Part shown: piece after piece, positions 1 to 13,888 of the stretch | Position numbering within the stretch: the first letter of the stretch is position 1 | Layout: the number at the start of each line of letters is the position of its first letter | Source: Zhengitettix transpicula | Taxonomy: Eukaryota; Arthropoda; Insecta; Orthoptera; Tetrigidae | Length of the DNA: 64,000 nucleotides | Assembly (NCBI GenBank): GCA_037074705.1 | Contig: CM073591.1 | Coordinates: 77,234,532-77,298,531, forward strand | Direction: 5' to 3' | Made by a program: the position numbers and the translations under genes | The notes under the pieces: generated by a model | Database searches by the model: none | What the model saw: only the letters and a program-made list of their open reading frames with translations | What the model was told of the DNA's origin: nothing

Positions 1-2995
1 AAAAAAATCAGAATGTATCGCAAATAGTTTCAGAATTAGTCGTCCCACTGTAATCTGACAACAATTTGCCTTCCTAAATGACTAAAATTCAGACAGTATA
101 TGAGACCAATCAATTCCTCGTGTTAAATGTACCAGTACCTGTTCTACCGAAAATCACATCTCCTTGAGCGTTCTGCTCTCCGATATTCCCAGTTGTATAC
201 TATACTTCCTGACCATATATTACTACAATAAATACACAAAACACCAAATTATGTACAGTAAATGGTATATTATAATTTGGTTCTTACAAGTAAATTTTAG
301 TTAATTAATATAAAAGGGTGACACTATGTGAAAAATAGCCTCTTTTAACAAGAAAAAGACTTTGAACTGCCATCAATATACAGAATTAGGTTTTGAAGGA
401 TAGTTTTAAATATATGCATGGAAAAACACAAATTATTTTTAATATAAAAAATTATTCTTACCTTTAGTTAAACAAGTATAATACAACTAGATTTTATTCA
501 TATATAATGGCCAAGAAGTCAGTTAAAAATTAAATTATCAACAAAAATTATTTGCACATTATAAATAAATAAAATTATATTACACAAAGTTTCTTTCACA
601 ATACGCGGACCTCTAAAGATGTTCATGTCAAATAAACTGAAACATCGATATAACAAAGATAAACGTAAAATAAGCTCCTCTTAAATCAGTTTATTTGTTG
701 TGGACACCTGATGAAGTCCACAGATTGTGGAACAAATGTAGTGTATTAGAAATTTTTGTAATATAATATTGTGCAATATATTTTTGTTTATAATTAATTC
801 TTAACTGGTTTCTAGGGCATTATATATTATTAATGTTAAATGTCTGTTAAAACAATGTAAATAACTAGCTTTTATGGAAGTTTTATTATTATATATTTAA
901 CAGAAGATGACTAGTCTCTTACTTTGTTCAATTGCTGAACTTCCATAAGTTATTGAACAACTCCGTACACTTTATTTTGCGAATGTTACGGGTACGATTT
1001 TGGAAAATATGCACCGAAGAATACGCAAGTTAAATCACTGGTCAACAATAACGCTCAGATCATGTCAGTCAAATCTCTGATAATCCGATACAGATTTATT
1101 TATTAACTTCAAATAGGTTTGGAATTACGATTGATGGCATTAACTGATAACCAGCTGCAATATTGGTTTTGGATAATCATTTACGTTATTTTTACCAAAA
1201 TGTGGAGTGATGCTATTGAATAAGTACAAATTCATTTATTGCTATCTGTTTGGAGCAAGTTACGTCGATGATAAACGCATATAACATAATTACAATTTAT
1301 GAATAATATATTTACATAGACATATACGATTTGCGTAGATCAAGTCAGGAAAGAAGTGTGTAACTGTAAAATTTTCACAACTAAACACATGATTATAACT
1401 ATATTTTGGTTTTAAAAATGAGTGATTCTTTATTGTAAGTATATAAATACCACTAAATATATTTTTAAGACTAAATTCTTTAATATCCCTGATTTAAATG
1501 TTTCCATTAACGACAAATGTTGAGGTCTGAATCTAGCTCTGAACGAACTATCAGTGCATAGATGTATGAATAAACAGTTAACTTCTTAATAAAAAGCAAG
1601 ACAATTGTCAAAACCACGACCACATTTTGCGTCTACAATTACATCTCAATATCAATCGTACTGAAACTCGTTTATGTAGATAAAAGATAAGTCATTATAG
1701 AGAGATAAAAATTTCATTGACTTCGAATAATTGTATTAATCGTAATAAACAGATAAAAACGCGATTATTTAAATAAAACGATAAATATCGAAAGCAGTTT
1801 ACAGTAAAGAAAAATATTCAGAAATCGATACTAAAATAAAACTTTATTTTATTTACACGTTCAAACGTCAATGGAAAAGTAAATGATGATTTCAAGAATA
1901 ATATTTTTTGGGTATTCCATTGCTGATTTGAAGACTAATGATGGCATGGAGTATAAGAAAACTTGTAAATAGTTTATGAACCAATTTACGGCCTTATCTT
2001 ATATTCATAATAGAGTAAATAAATTAATAATAATAATGAACAAATCGTTTCCAATTCTATACCAATTCGCAGTTCGTGTTAATTTATGCATTTCATGCAC
2101 ATATTATTCCGGTGATTGTTATATTTAATACTTTTAACTGAAGTTTAGGAAACATTGAATAAACAGTTGACGTAGCTGTTTTTGATTGGTACTTTCTCGG
2201 CCAGTGACGTTACTGTTTGTGTCGTAGTAGCTTGGTTCTGATGGTCACCAGGCTTTCAACGATTTTGAGATTGGATTTCCTCTAAATATCAACGCTTAAC
2301 TTTTTCAAAATTTGTAACTTATGTTTACCTTGAAAAATTGGAAAATTAAAATATGAAAATTAGTTAAAGTCTATTCAGCCGTTTTCAAGTTAATCTCTTA
2401 GCGTTTTATTTATATAGTTAATGCTTTGATATATCACCCTGTTAGCGTTTTCCGTCATTGTCTAATTTATTATTAAGACCACAGCAACGAGTTTGGACTT
2501 ATTGACAATTAAACTGAGCTTCGAGTGTTATAAAGTTTATATTCCCACGCTGAGGCTCAATGGCGTCAGACGCAACGCAACTGTTGCGGTTTGCTACAGA
2601 GATCTACGAGGATATGGTCTGGTCTGCTCTGCTCGGAGAGCATGACGTAAGAGTTCGGACAAAGAACCTCTTATCTCGACGTGAAAACTGCTTAGGCGAT
2701 GCCAGATAGAACAGCATCCCGAATGATAAAGAGTCGTCTAACCTTGCACCAGCAACCCTACAGACACCCGACACGATGAAACATGGTCTCACGAATATGC
2801 CTTATACACTGAATATGACAATGTTTAAGAATCAAAACGAGTGAAAACATGCCGAACGAAGGAGACAACATCATAATAAAATGCATTAAAATCAATAAAA
2901 GGTATGAAACCCGTAAAGTTCGTATTAATATTACGTAATTAGTAAAGCTCTGTTAAGAACTGCAGAGATAATTGAGAATTGTCTAATTGCCACAT
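1..2995. other. AT-rich intergenic DNA, no gene recognised
   Basis: Long AT-rich stretch with frequent stops in all frames. The only notable piece is a possible foldback relic (586-790). A short open frame on the minus strand around 2604-2792 has no recognisable domain and no convincing splice context. I see no RNA gene or promoter that I could defend. Confidence 0.5.
586..790. repeat. Relic of an ACGTTTC/CTGATGAAG foldback repeat (tentative)
   Basis: Contains AAGTTTCTTTCAC followed by a GGACCTC motif, then about 100 bases later CACCTGATGAAGTCCACA. The same two blocks, in the same order and with similar spacing, recur at about 31818-31970. This is the layout expected of a decayed foldback element related to those at 48-53 kb. 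The arms are too diverged to pair convincingly by eye. Confidence 0.3.
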
Positions 2996-3110
2996 TGGGA
3001 TAGGAAAATCGTAACAGGATCGGTAATCGAACCCCAGACCAATGCTTTGTAGCAGTTGCTCTAATCAATCAGTTATCTTCGTCGACTCCAACCCCATGTA
3101 AGCTTTCTCT
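2996..3110 (-). repeat. Degenerate tRNA-like SINE head
   Basis: Read on the minus strand, this carries a B-box-like GGTTCGATTACC (3022-3033) preceded by TTAGAGCAACTGC and an ATTGGTCTGGG stretch. It is the same order of blocks as the minus-strand SINE at 17340-17435, including a shared GGAGTCGA just before the head. The A box is poor and no cloverleaf forms, so this is a retroposed relic and not a tRNA gene. Confidence 0.4.
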
Positions 3111-3469
3111 ATCTATGAATAGACCTGAACAATCCGTGGACACTTACAATTTCCCCGACGAAAAGTGCAGATGCAAAGTGAAACTATTATAAATCCTCGA
3201 AATATTTAAAAATAATGATTAGACTTAAAAATAAAACGCTGTGTCGACCCATCGGAAACCCAGAGTAAGGGATATATGAGCAAACTGGTCGAAAACAACT
3301 TAAGCTTCTAGACAGTGTGGGTAAAAGCGACGACGTTTTCCAATGTGGGGGAATGATGTATAAAAATCGATAGAAAAAGGCTCAAATATGTTGGCAGTAT
3401 CACACGCCTTCCCCATGCACATTTGTACGTTTGCTTACACGTATAGTTCAACATCCTGGAGAAACATGA

Positions 3470-3812
3470 AAGCTCTTTCGGCTGGCCTGCCGTGGTGTAG
3501 CGGTAAGCGTCACTGCCTCACATCACAGAGGTCCTGGGTTGAAATCCGGACGGGGGAATTGTTGTTTGTGTGTGTCTACATCATTTTTAGCATAATAAAC
3601 AAACCCAGTGGAGCTCGAGATGCCACGTACAAACAGTATAATACTGCAATGCGTCCATCACTTTCATCATCTAACGGCAGAGGACAACGGGAAACCACCA
3701 CAGGTAATAATTTCCCTACTGTTGGAAAGGTCCTCCACGCATAACTTTCCTGAAGGACCTGTCGTTAGGCAGAGCACTTAATAATAATAATAATAATAAT
3801 AAGCTCTTTCGG
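3470..3812 (+). mobile_element. tRNA-derived SINE with target-site duplication
   Basis: A complete SINE insertion. The head has a polymerase III A box (TGGTGTAGCGG, 3493-3503) and a near-consensus B box (GGTTGAAATCC, 3537-3547), spaced as in a tRNA. A body of about 240 bp unrelated to tRNA follows, then a tail of AAT repeats (about 3780-3800). The insertion is bounded by a 12-bp direct repeat AAGCTCTTTCGG at 3470-3481 and 3801-3812, the expected target-site duplication of LINE-mediated retroposition. The intact duplication suggests a fairly young insertion. An open frame of about 118 codons through it is fortuitous. I do not know the family name. Confidence 0.82.
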
Positions 3813-4220
3813 AGGAAAAGTAGCAGCAACAAGGAAAACGGACTACGTGACGTGACGAATACCCAAGCAGATGCCAGATCCTGAAGACGCCAATTACCAG
3901 AAAACATTCCACACGAACGTAGATGTAAGCAAACCCCGCAATTTATTCCTTCATTACATTTGTCATAAAATGGAATTCGATTTATTGTAGTTGCTCTCAA
4001 AAAACTCGATTTTTTAGCTCTGCGATAGAGTTAAATTGTAATTTAAAATAATTAGTTAATAAATACTACAATTTTATATAATATACCATTAACAAAAAAA
4101 CCTCCACACAACGTTTTGTCCATCAAGACTGAGAAAATTTACCTTCTTACAGTAATTAATTGTCTTTATATAGTTTAAAAGTGTGAAGAGAAATTAGTTC
4201 ACATTTCTCTGGATTTTTTG

Positions 4221-4662
4221 TACTAAGGTTTCCACATGCCGAGGCACCTCGGCCTGTTTTGAGAGGTTATGTTCCGGGGTCGCAAACTTTTGGCAAACGG
4301 TAAGAGTTGTGCGCTATTCCTATTGGAAAAGTCGGTCAGCTGCCTCCTAAATTGGTAAAGGCACGGCGAGGGGACAGCTGCGATCCCACAGCAAACCCCT
4401 CTCCCGCCATCGGAAGGGCGTGGGACAAGTACCAAATGCCCGACCTACCTGATGCAGGTTTTTCTAGGGGTTTTCCTGCATAACTTTTATGCAAATTGCC
4501 GGGTAGGATCCTTAAACCATAGCCTGGGGGCTCTAGTTAGCCCTTGGCTACCTTCCTCTACTGTTCCGTATCCCCCCTTTCACACCTTTTCCTATACTAT
4601 AAGAGCGGAGTTGCCACTATGTGGATTACCTTATACCTAGAGTGTCTACACCTTTAAAAAAT
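4221..4662 (+). repeat. Interspersed repeat family A, near full length
   Basis: One of the longer copies of a repeat seen eleven times in this window. In this orientation it runs from a start near CTAAGGTTTCCACATGCC, through blocks such as CCTCGGCCTGTTTTGAGAGG, GTCAGCTGCCTCCTAAA, GCCCGACCTACCTGATGCAG and GGATCCTTAAACCATAGCC, to TGTGGATTACC and a short A-rich end after GTCTACACC. The A-rich 3' end suggests retroposition. No coding capacity is evident, and I could not find convincing A and B boxes. Confidence 0.75.
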
Positions 4663-6196
4663 AGTAGCATTCTTAGAAACAAAATGTTAAGGTAGTAACG
4701 GAGAAAATATAGTGAAGTATCGAAGATCAAACCGTATCATATTGATATAATGTGGTATTCATAAACCAAAACTTAAAGCTCTAAGACCATTTTAGACATG
4801 GCGCTAAATGAATAATACATTTCGAGGATAGCTGTAAACTCGGACCCAACGCACCTGAAATGCCGTTTTGGAATCCAGCTGAATATAAAGTAATAATGGA
4901 GGTAACCGCTGTGGAATGCAAAGTCTATTGCAGAAGAATATAATAGGGAAGCGCATTTACTTAAACTAGCAACTGATTTCTGCAGTGTTCGATGACGTCA
5001 TTAAGAGGCCTGTTCATTTTCAGAATACATCCTTTCTAGTTTAATTAGAAATAAATGTTCCGAGTACTCTATGAAGGCTCTCTTCTAAGAACTTTAGTCA
5101 AAAGATTGCAAATATTTTTTCCGTTCTACATAATCTCCAAACTCTTCAGATAGTTAATGGCGCGTGGTGTACATGCATCCCAAGATCTGAATTTTGAGTA
5201 TATTTTTTTCTATTTATAAATAACTATAATTCGAATACTATCTTAATTTATTTCATCCAATAATTGTCACAAAAAACTGAAGGAATACAAAAAGTCAATA
5301 AAAGAAATACGTAGATTCTTATGACATTGAACGGCATCAATAGCATACTAGAATGTAATGCATCTCATGCTTTCAAGGTCCACACGTACATTTTTAGAAG
5401 AGCAACCGCGCTGGGCGTGCAGCCGAGCTATTCCGTCTCTCTCCCATAAACGGCTTTTGTTCGTCGACTCATAAATTTTAGGACTGCTCATTTATAGCTC
5501 CTAAATGTCTCTACCGCGGAATCGGGCTATGAAATAAAAATTATGTTATGTGCGATATTTTTCTAAGCACCGGACTTCTAAATGCAAATCTACGGCACTT
5601 TAGTGCTAACCGGGCAATTATCGCCAAAATTTGTGCCTCTGGATCTTGAAAACGATTCAATAAACATACAATATATATGTTTACATATTTCAGTGGCGAA
5701 TTAAAAAATGAAGCTCGGAAGGATTTTATTTTCAAGGTGGCGATGAATGCCTAAATTAAATAACACTACTCAATTGATTGCTTAGCTGTTACAATTTCTC
5801 AAAGAGGCGGATGATTTCTTTTGAAGTTACCGTGAAAGGCAATTTGACATGTATTCCAGTTAAAATAAATTGTTGATGACTTTCTCCTGTTTCTGTAAAG
5901 TTTTCAGAAATTACTAGCTTATGAGACAAATATTAAAAAGGGGAAATGATATGGAAAGGTAAAGAAGTAGAACATGACAACATAATTGGGAAAAATAATT
6001 TAATTTAGAGTTTATACCGTTCAAAAAAGCTGACAAACCAAAGTGTCAGCGCTTATATTATGTGGAAGGTATATTTAACAACAAAAGAAATCACCAATGA
6101 AAATCAGTCATTTCAACTGCCTTATATGCTAAGTATTGTTCTAAATCGATTCCTAAATTTACTGGGTTGAAATAATGTTCTAAACAACGATATAAT

Positions 6197-6381
6197 CAGT
6201 TCTTAAATAAAACAGAACCTTAAAAATTCCTCAACTCTTATTTAATGAAAAGAACTTTAATATGTCAACAATATAAAAATTACTATGCTAGTGGGTAATT
6301 TTTATATTATTGGCATGTGATAGTTCTCTTCATTAAATAAAAGTTGACGAATGTTTAAGGTATTGTTTTATTTAAGAACTG
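6197..6381. mobile_element. Foldback (hairpin) MITE-like element
   Basis: Nearly the whole segment is one inverted repeat. The left end CAGTTCTTAAATAAAACAG pairs with the right end, which terminates in TTTATTTAAGAACTG. The inner arms TTATTTAATGAAAAGAAC and GTTCTCTTCATTAAATAA also pair, as do AATATAAAAATTA and TAATTTTTATATT. A loop of about 13 bases lies near 6283-6295. The arms carry mismatches and small indels, so it is not recent. It encodes no protein. I did not identify a clear target-site duplication. Confidence 0.65.
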
Positions 6382-8124
6382 TTTCTTCCTCGTCTGCCAT
6401 ACAACAAAATAACAATATAAACTTAAAAACAGCTGAACAGATTACAATAAATTTTCATAGTTTTACTTTCAGGATGTACATTTTCCGTGTTTCAATTCCA
6501 GAGGGGGGGAATTAGGAAAGAGTCAAAATCGTAGGAGACATTCACGCTGACCAACCAAAGCCCAGCAAACGTCACTGACACAGAAAGCACCAATCAAAAA
6601 CCGCCACTTCAACTGTTTATTTAATGTCATGATAAGCAGGATTATGTATCTCTAGTGGCGGAACAGGGAGCACTCATTGGAACATGATAAAAATGAATAA
6701 AATATACTTTACATATAACACGTATTAAATACATCTTCCACATACGCAATTTCGTTTCTGTTTATCGGCCTTTTTTAACGATATAAACTCAAAATTAGTT
6801 GGACAGATTTAAATAAGCTGTAATTTTTATATCTGAACTACTTAAGGTCAACGCAGACTCACAGTTTCCAGATTTTAAAATAAAGAGTGGTGAATTAAAG
6901 ACAAATCGAATTGCATTTGAATTATTGGCTAGGAATAACTGGATTTTTGTATTTAAATTAGTAATATTATTTTTGTGAATGTTTTTGTAACTTCTTCATA
7001 AAATCAGTTTCTCGAGGAATATCACTGATACATGGGCGGGTTCTAATCTAGCGAATAAATTGTTCGATTCTTTAACGAAAAATATTCTTACATATTATGT
7101 GAAATATAAATTAATAACATACAATTTGACGGAAATATTATAAAACTATTGTGTTATGGTTTCAGGTTCTCTTTCCGTTTTAAATAAGGTCTGTAAGTTA
7201 AGAAATGATAAGAAACCAGTAGGTCTGGAATAGTACTGATGCAATATTTGTAGCTGCTGTGCCGGTGCTACAGCGGCAGATGTGTTCACCCCCGTCTCCA
7301 CCCTGACACATGAGGGCCGACGCTTTTAGAAACCTGCAGGGCCACTTACAACACATCCCAAAGTAGCAGTGTTATCGGGTCACCAGGTGGAGGTTCCCTC
7401 AATCACAAGCGACAATGTCAAGGTCTTTGTAAATGAGCCTAGAATATTCATCGGCTACTGTGTATTCAGAATGATAATATATTCCTGCTCTAGCGAGGCT
7501 ACGTTTAATTGCATTATATGAAACCTCTTCGAGTGGCTTGCTTCATAATAGCTCCATTAAGTGCACTTCATCCTGAACCATATGCTGCCCGCCACCTTCA
7601 ATGTGATTGCACTCAGAAGTACCATTCTATTTATGTATTGTACACTTCTGGAACAATTCTATTGTTTCTTAGTAACTTATACACTTGCTCTCCCATTGTG
7701 TTATTTCTATTCATTTTTCTCTGAAATTTATCTTCTCGCCGAATTTAAATGTCACGATCTCCGCAGTATAGGTTAATTAAATAAATACTAACTAGAAAAA
7801 TCTCATACATGACTGTAATACCACAGTTTTAGATCTAGCTGGGACCCTCTTAACCTACTTCGCCTGTTGACGACTGTGTGGTGCGAAATCCCGATAAGCG
7901 ATAATTATACTGGTTATTCCCACACACAAAAAAAATAGCTGCATGATACTAATACATTTTAAAACGGCAAGTCCAGTTTTTATGTTTATGGCGTATAAAT
8001 TTTTAGATGCTAGAATGCTTGTCTTCAGTTTTAAGATTAACATATTTTTACCAAAAAAAAGTTTGTTTAGTTATAAATTTGTTGAGTTCCATTTCCAATC
8101 TGTCTTCATTTTATATCCTTGTTT

Positions 8125-8128
<4 letters not shown>

Positions 8129-8160
<32 letters not shown>
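8129..8160. repeat. (TA)n microsatellite
   Basis: Uninterrupted TA dinucleotide tract of about 16 units. Apparent open frames through it encode only alternating Tyr-Ile and are not genes. Confidence 0.95.
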
Positions 8161-8165
<5 letters not shown>

Positions 8166-11100
8166 GAGGAAAAATTAAAACATGGTATGAAAAATTAAAT
8201 AAAATTGTCAAGGACTTGGAGCATCTTGGAAAACACGAAATATGGGGGTTGCAGGATTGTGAGTGACAGCGGCCGGTCTTTTGTTGAGAGGGTTCGGGTC
8301 TGAAAAATGTTTACGGACACTTTCACACATCTGTTTGGGAGACCAGAGGAGTGAAACAGAAGCTGCTGAGTGTCCGTATAAAGCGGACGTAAACTGAAAT
8401 GTAAATGTGTTTGCTGGGTTCCGTGGAGCAAGATGATGTATTTAAAATGTGAAAAGCCGTCAAGTGGAAAAGTTAAGTGGTATTAATTAAAAAGAAGTGT
8501 ATTGTGAAATAAAAGAATATTTAAGTGTTATGCAGGAAATAATTCAAGTCTTATAGACTGCCAGCAGAAAGGTGGACGATAAACAGAGCGGACACCAGCA
8601 CTTCATATAAGATTTTAGTTTATAAAAATTATGAAAGAAATACGTTGCCACAAAAAGTTTTTCCATTATCTCTCCACGCAAAATTAAACCTGACGAAAAA
8701 GGTCTACGTTACATGTTTCCAATAGCTTTTATAGAAGTTTGTAAAATTTATGTATTTCCATTTAATTCCCTAGATTTTGATTAAAATATTTTATATTAAT
8801 CAAAAACTTTAATTATTTAAAATAAATAAAACCTAATTAAAAAAACATTAATTACAATATATACAAGAAGAATGGCGGCACCGAAAGAATGCATAATTGA
8901 TTATAATGTAACTCGTATGTATGACAAAAATAGGTGCAAGAATATCACATATATCAAATAAGTTTCATCCATCAATAATTTTTATTTGGAATATAAATTA
9001 TTAATACTTCGACCGCTGGTATTAATATCATTGTATAATATCATGCGTATTCCAAAAGGCCCTACTTCACGAAAATAACAATGATACATACTACCGTTAA
9101 TTTTAATTTCCCTGTTGGAAAGTCTTTAAATCTTTAACGTCTCGACAAGAGTAATTCCAAGGATAAGAACAGAAACACCTTTACCTTGCGTAATATATAT
9201 AATTCCTTATTGCTTCAAAAATTCGTTAATTTATTCAGTATAGAAGCTGCAAGAAAAGTAGCTTGGAACAAGATGATATCAGGAAAAAGATCATCGCTTG
9301 ATACAAACTGTTGGACACAAAAACTGGTTTCAGCCAAGTAAGCTAATGTATATTCATCTCATTAGCTATTCCCAGATTTCAAGGTGTCAAGCTTCTTACT
9401 TTTTTTTCATTTACATCACTTGGCATACACAAAAAAATAGCATTAACTACGAAAACCCAACCAAAATTTATTAGAGAAAATAATATAACTTACGACAAAG
9501 ACTTAGTGAATTCAAGATATAAGTTTTCACAGCTATTGGAGAGTTTTACTTTCAAAATAGTATACAACATTTATGTAAAACTCCGAAAAACTACAAAAAA
9601 ATGAACACTTTTCCATACACTCATCATTAACTGGAGTCATATAAGATAAGAAAGTGACGTTATTTATTTGTATTACCTCATTTTTTTTAGTAAATAACTG
9701 ACCCAAATAGTTTCAAGAGTTTAATTATTGCAGTCACTAAAGAGAATATTTAGGAACCAAAAATTCCATACGTTTGCATCTAATCTTAGTTAATTAAATT
9801 CAGAGTTAACCAAGTTACGGCAAATAAACGAGAAGTGCTACTTTTTTTACTCGTAAAATGACATAATTCAACGTTGCTATGTTTTACTAAATTGGATTTA
9901 TAATGAAGGGATGGATCGTAAATAATTGATAAAATTGCAATTACCAAACCAGAAATTTTAAAATGTGAAGAAAATTACACATAACGTAGAAGCCAGTGGA
10001 ATCCTAAAATATTGAAAAATAATCACAATTTCGCCTTTGTGCTGAAGATTAAAGCCTATATACATGGATAGTTATATTCTCATTGATTTTTCAGTGACAC
10101 CTGCCTCTCAAGCGATCTTGTATTCGGTTACAATCTCATTTCTAATTTAGTATTGGAACTAAAAGCATAATTGTCGCCTATAAAGGCGCAGATTAACGAA
10201 CCGTGAATGGCAATGAACTCAGCTTCATTCAGTGTCCACTTAAAAGTACGACGTGCAGTTCTTTACAGACGGGTTTACTATTGCACGGCCTTCAAGGGAT
10301 TTCCTGTTGCACTGCTCTGTAGAGTAGGCAGCGAGTGTTCTTGCATAACCAATTACAACAGTCCTCAAATGGGTAGGATTTCAAATTTATTGACAATGGT
10401 GAGTTTAATACTGCGATAATATTATCAGCGTGTTCCATTTCCTGATTTGGAAGAGAGGTTCAGTGAAAAATTACACATAGATAAAAAAGGAAAAATAAAT
10501 AAAAGAGAGGAAGGAGTGAGACCGGCGTTTAATCAGAAACCAACTGCTTCAGGAAATAAGACCAGACCTTGGATTCCGAGATTGACATGTAAATTCCAAC
10601 AACACTATAACTGCGATAATAATTTATTCGACATCAAACTCTGGGCCTGGGTGCTGGCTGCTTAATCTCCAGTTGGCTATAGAAAGGTTCTTGGAACTCG
10701 TTATTAGTTCTTCCAATACAAGGGCATTCGTCGGGTCACATAATAGCAAATACGGAAATCTTATTTAAATTATATTAATTTTAGTTAGAGATGTAGCTCT
10801 TTGGTTCCTAATGGTAGTTCGCTAATCATAACACCTCGAGGCTCGTGAATCTCGAACGATAAGCTTAAGTCGATATTTAGTTTCGCAGCTGGTCGTGGAA
10901 TATCTGAGGACCCCTCGAGGCGTTACAATACCGAGAATCAACAGTCCTTTCCCTGTAGCCTGTTGTGTCTGAGTTTACCTGCAACCATATAAATTCGAGC
11001 CAGGTCATGAATTTGTGAGCGCTTCGGACGAGAATGGGCACCACAAGGGCAAACCATTGAGAACAAAGACGAGCCGGTCCATTCTCCGCCATACTCATTT

Positions 11101-13184
11101 GCATAAGGAACCAAAGGCTACTGCTTCCGGCTTTCGATGTGGTATAAGCATTTGCTAAATCTGTTAAATCGCTAATTTCGTTCTTGGATTAAAAAAGGTC
11201 TGAAGGATCAATATATTGACGAAGGATTAAACTGGTCAAAAGAAGAAAATGTTAAATTTAGACACAACGAGAAGGCAATTGACGTGAATAAAGTTCAAAT
11301 TCACACGCAGTAATTCTGATTTATATATAAGAAAAGTCAGTAATTATGGTCGAAAAAGTTAGTTTTGAGATACGATTACACGCAAATTTTGCACGTATTC
11401 TGGCGGCGGTTTTTAATTACGCTCAATAGGGCACGAAGAGGTAAATAATAACTTATCAATAATGACCAAAATAGGTATAGTTTTCGCGATCGCTAAGTGG
11501 ATTGATGGCAGTATCTATTCCGTTTAATTAATTAAAACTATGTATAACTTTCAAGAAGGTTGTGTGTAAATAATTTGCAGGGCCGTGTAATACAAGCGAC
11601 TATCTTAATATGAAAAAGAGACAGTGGAACATTTTTTACTCGGATACCACTCATTTCGACATATCTCCCTTTTACCATAAGACATAAATTTCCAGTGTTA
11701 CTAGCGTTATTTTTCACGATCAGAAAGTCATAGAGGCAGTCTATTAAGTACAGTTGAGTAAAGTAGAAATCACCACATTCCTCCTATGGATAACTTTATG
11801 TTTCCGGTTCACGAGATGGTTCTCCAAATAATATATTTATTGTTGCTTCTACTGTTGAATTTTTTAAAAAAATATTTATAATCAAGTTTACAGGTTAATT
11901 ACTATTTTTATTACTTTAAATTAAAATTAAATTTCTTTATAATTGTATGTGTTTACGTATACTTTAAAATATATGTAAATAAAATTACTAGGATTGTAGT
12001 ATTACCTTTCCTGTGTAACAAAAGATTGGTAAATATAATTAACTAGTATAGAAACAGAGCCACCATAGTAGCCTTGCGTGGGAGACACAACATAATGCTA
12101 TAAGAACAATCACGTATTCCTTACACTTATTACAAAGAACAGAAAATAAAAACAGGATGAATTTTGAACAATAGTACTGAAATTGTAGCACAATTAATAA
12201 ATTGAGGTTTATCAATCTACATTTAGGTGTCGATAGAAGCTCACAAATACCAAAAGTGTTTATTGTTGAGACAAATAAAAATAAAAATTAGAAAGATCTT
12301 CCAATAGCTCCAGAAATCTTGTCAAAGTACATCTGCTATTCTACGAGAAAAATGAAACCTAATTCGTTAGAACCTACCACACTACTTAATACGTAAGATG
12401 CTCAGACGGCAAGAAGAGATTCATTTTTTAAGCTCCAGCCTGCACTTTGGCAAGCCCACGTAGCCCGGAGCTTCTGGAGCTCATTACCTAGCTCTTGGCC
12501 TACGACTGAATCTGTGCTGCTGAATAAATCATCTCACGTAACCAAAGAATTCATAAATCTGAAAAGTGACCTAGAAAGCCTGCTTCTTGGAACGATTAGA
12601 GCACACAGTATAAATGCGTCATATTAACCCGATATCTCTTTCCTGCGTTAGTCATTAAATCAAAACATGGAGGATACATTCATGGAGTAAACGCCGTAAT
12701 AAAGCATTATTTTCATTTAAACCTATTTTTCTGAATAAATAACACTTAAAAAACAAAATAAATTTATATTTAGGATTATCTTCTACACACACACAGATAT
12801 ATATATATATCCCAAATTTTAACAATTTTAACTAGCAGCAAATTCAAGGGAATTTAAGGCCAAGTTTAATCGTATACAACCTTAGAGCTTACTAGTTTGA
12901 TGGTGTGCAAAGAAGCGACTATCAAAGCATGAAAGGAAAAGGGTGACGTGATTTTTTATTTCATAGGTAACACTAATATCGACGTATCTCTCATTTAACT
13001 TAAAGTGATACTTGCATTATCCATCACGATCAACAAGCTAAACGAGAGTGTATAAAATATTGATAAGTGAACAACAGATCACCTTCCTCCTTCATTCTGC
13101 TAGTTCAATGGAGTTGAAACTAAACATGTTGTTTAACAACAAATGTTTTGCCAAGGAAACCTGTGGAAGCTGATTTCAATCTTC

Positions 13185-13545
13185 CGTCGAGATGGAGGTT
13201 ATCTTCTGGGATGTTGTCCGCCGTTCTTATTGCAACAGTCGGTCAGCTGCCTCATAAACTGGTCGAGGCAAGGAGAAGGTAACGCTGCTTGCGCACAGCA
13301 AGCCCACTCCCGTCATTGGAAGGGGGTGTGACAAGCACCTAGAGTCAAACCTACCTGATTCAGAATTTCTATGGTCTGCACAGCATTACTTTTAGACAAA
13401 TGCTGGGCAGAATGCTTAAACTTTAGTCTAATTAAAATTTAGTTAACTTTTTCTACCCTTCCATATCCTCAATTTCCCTTCCTATGCAATTACCGGGGAG
13501 TGGCCACCACGTGAATTATGCTTATATAGTCGTTCTAAAAAAAAC
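13185..13545 (+). repeat. Interspersed repeat family A, diverged copy
   Basis: Shares the GTCAGCTGCCTCATAAACTG block, the CCCGTCATTGGAAGGG block and the terminal GTGAATTATG...CTAAAAAAAA with other family A copies. The 5' part is shortened relative to the copy at 4221. It is more diverged than the copies at 56-57 kb, implying an older insertion. Confidence 0.65.
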
Positions 13546-13888
13546 TAATAAAAATATTAAAGTCAATTTGTGATAGAAAAAGGTTGCAATACGTATACTT
13601 TCAAATTCCACTATATATAGAATGAATTTCTTTTTGTGTATAATATTAGATTGGTGCAAACAAATACCCGGCGAACGTTATCAGTCATCTGGTTTTACGT
13701 CCTCAGGGATTAAAAATCTATTACATAAATCTCAGATCAAATCAAACAACTCCGGAATCACAATCTTTGTAGAGTAATTTTATTAACAAGTACTCAAATA
13801 GTTATTTTGCGTGTGTAAAAATATCCATAAAAACACAAAAAAATAAACAATATTTTTCAAAGAACGTAATCTTTCTCGAACCCATGAA

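Larger units (their letters stand above)
4663..13184. other. AT-rich intergenic DNA with scattered repeats
   Basis: Apart from the foldback at 6197-6381 and simple AT repeats, nothing is identified. Slightly GC-richer islets occur at about 7250-7440, 8220-8430, 10860-11110 and 12430-12540. I checked both strands there for domains and splice-bounded exons and recognised none. They could be old repeats or exons of a poorly conserved gene. Confidence 0.4.

Noticed and set aside
3388..3744. Open frame of 118 codons as a gene
   Set aside because: Most of it runs through the SINE at 3470-3812, beginning in the flanking DNA. No similarity to a known protein.
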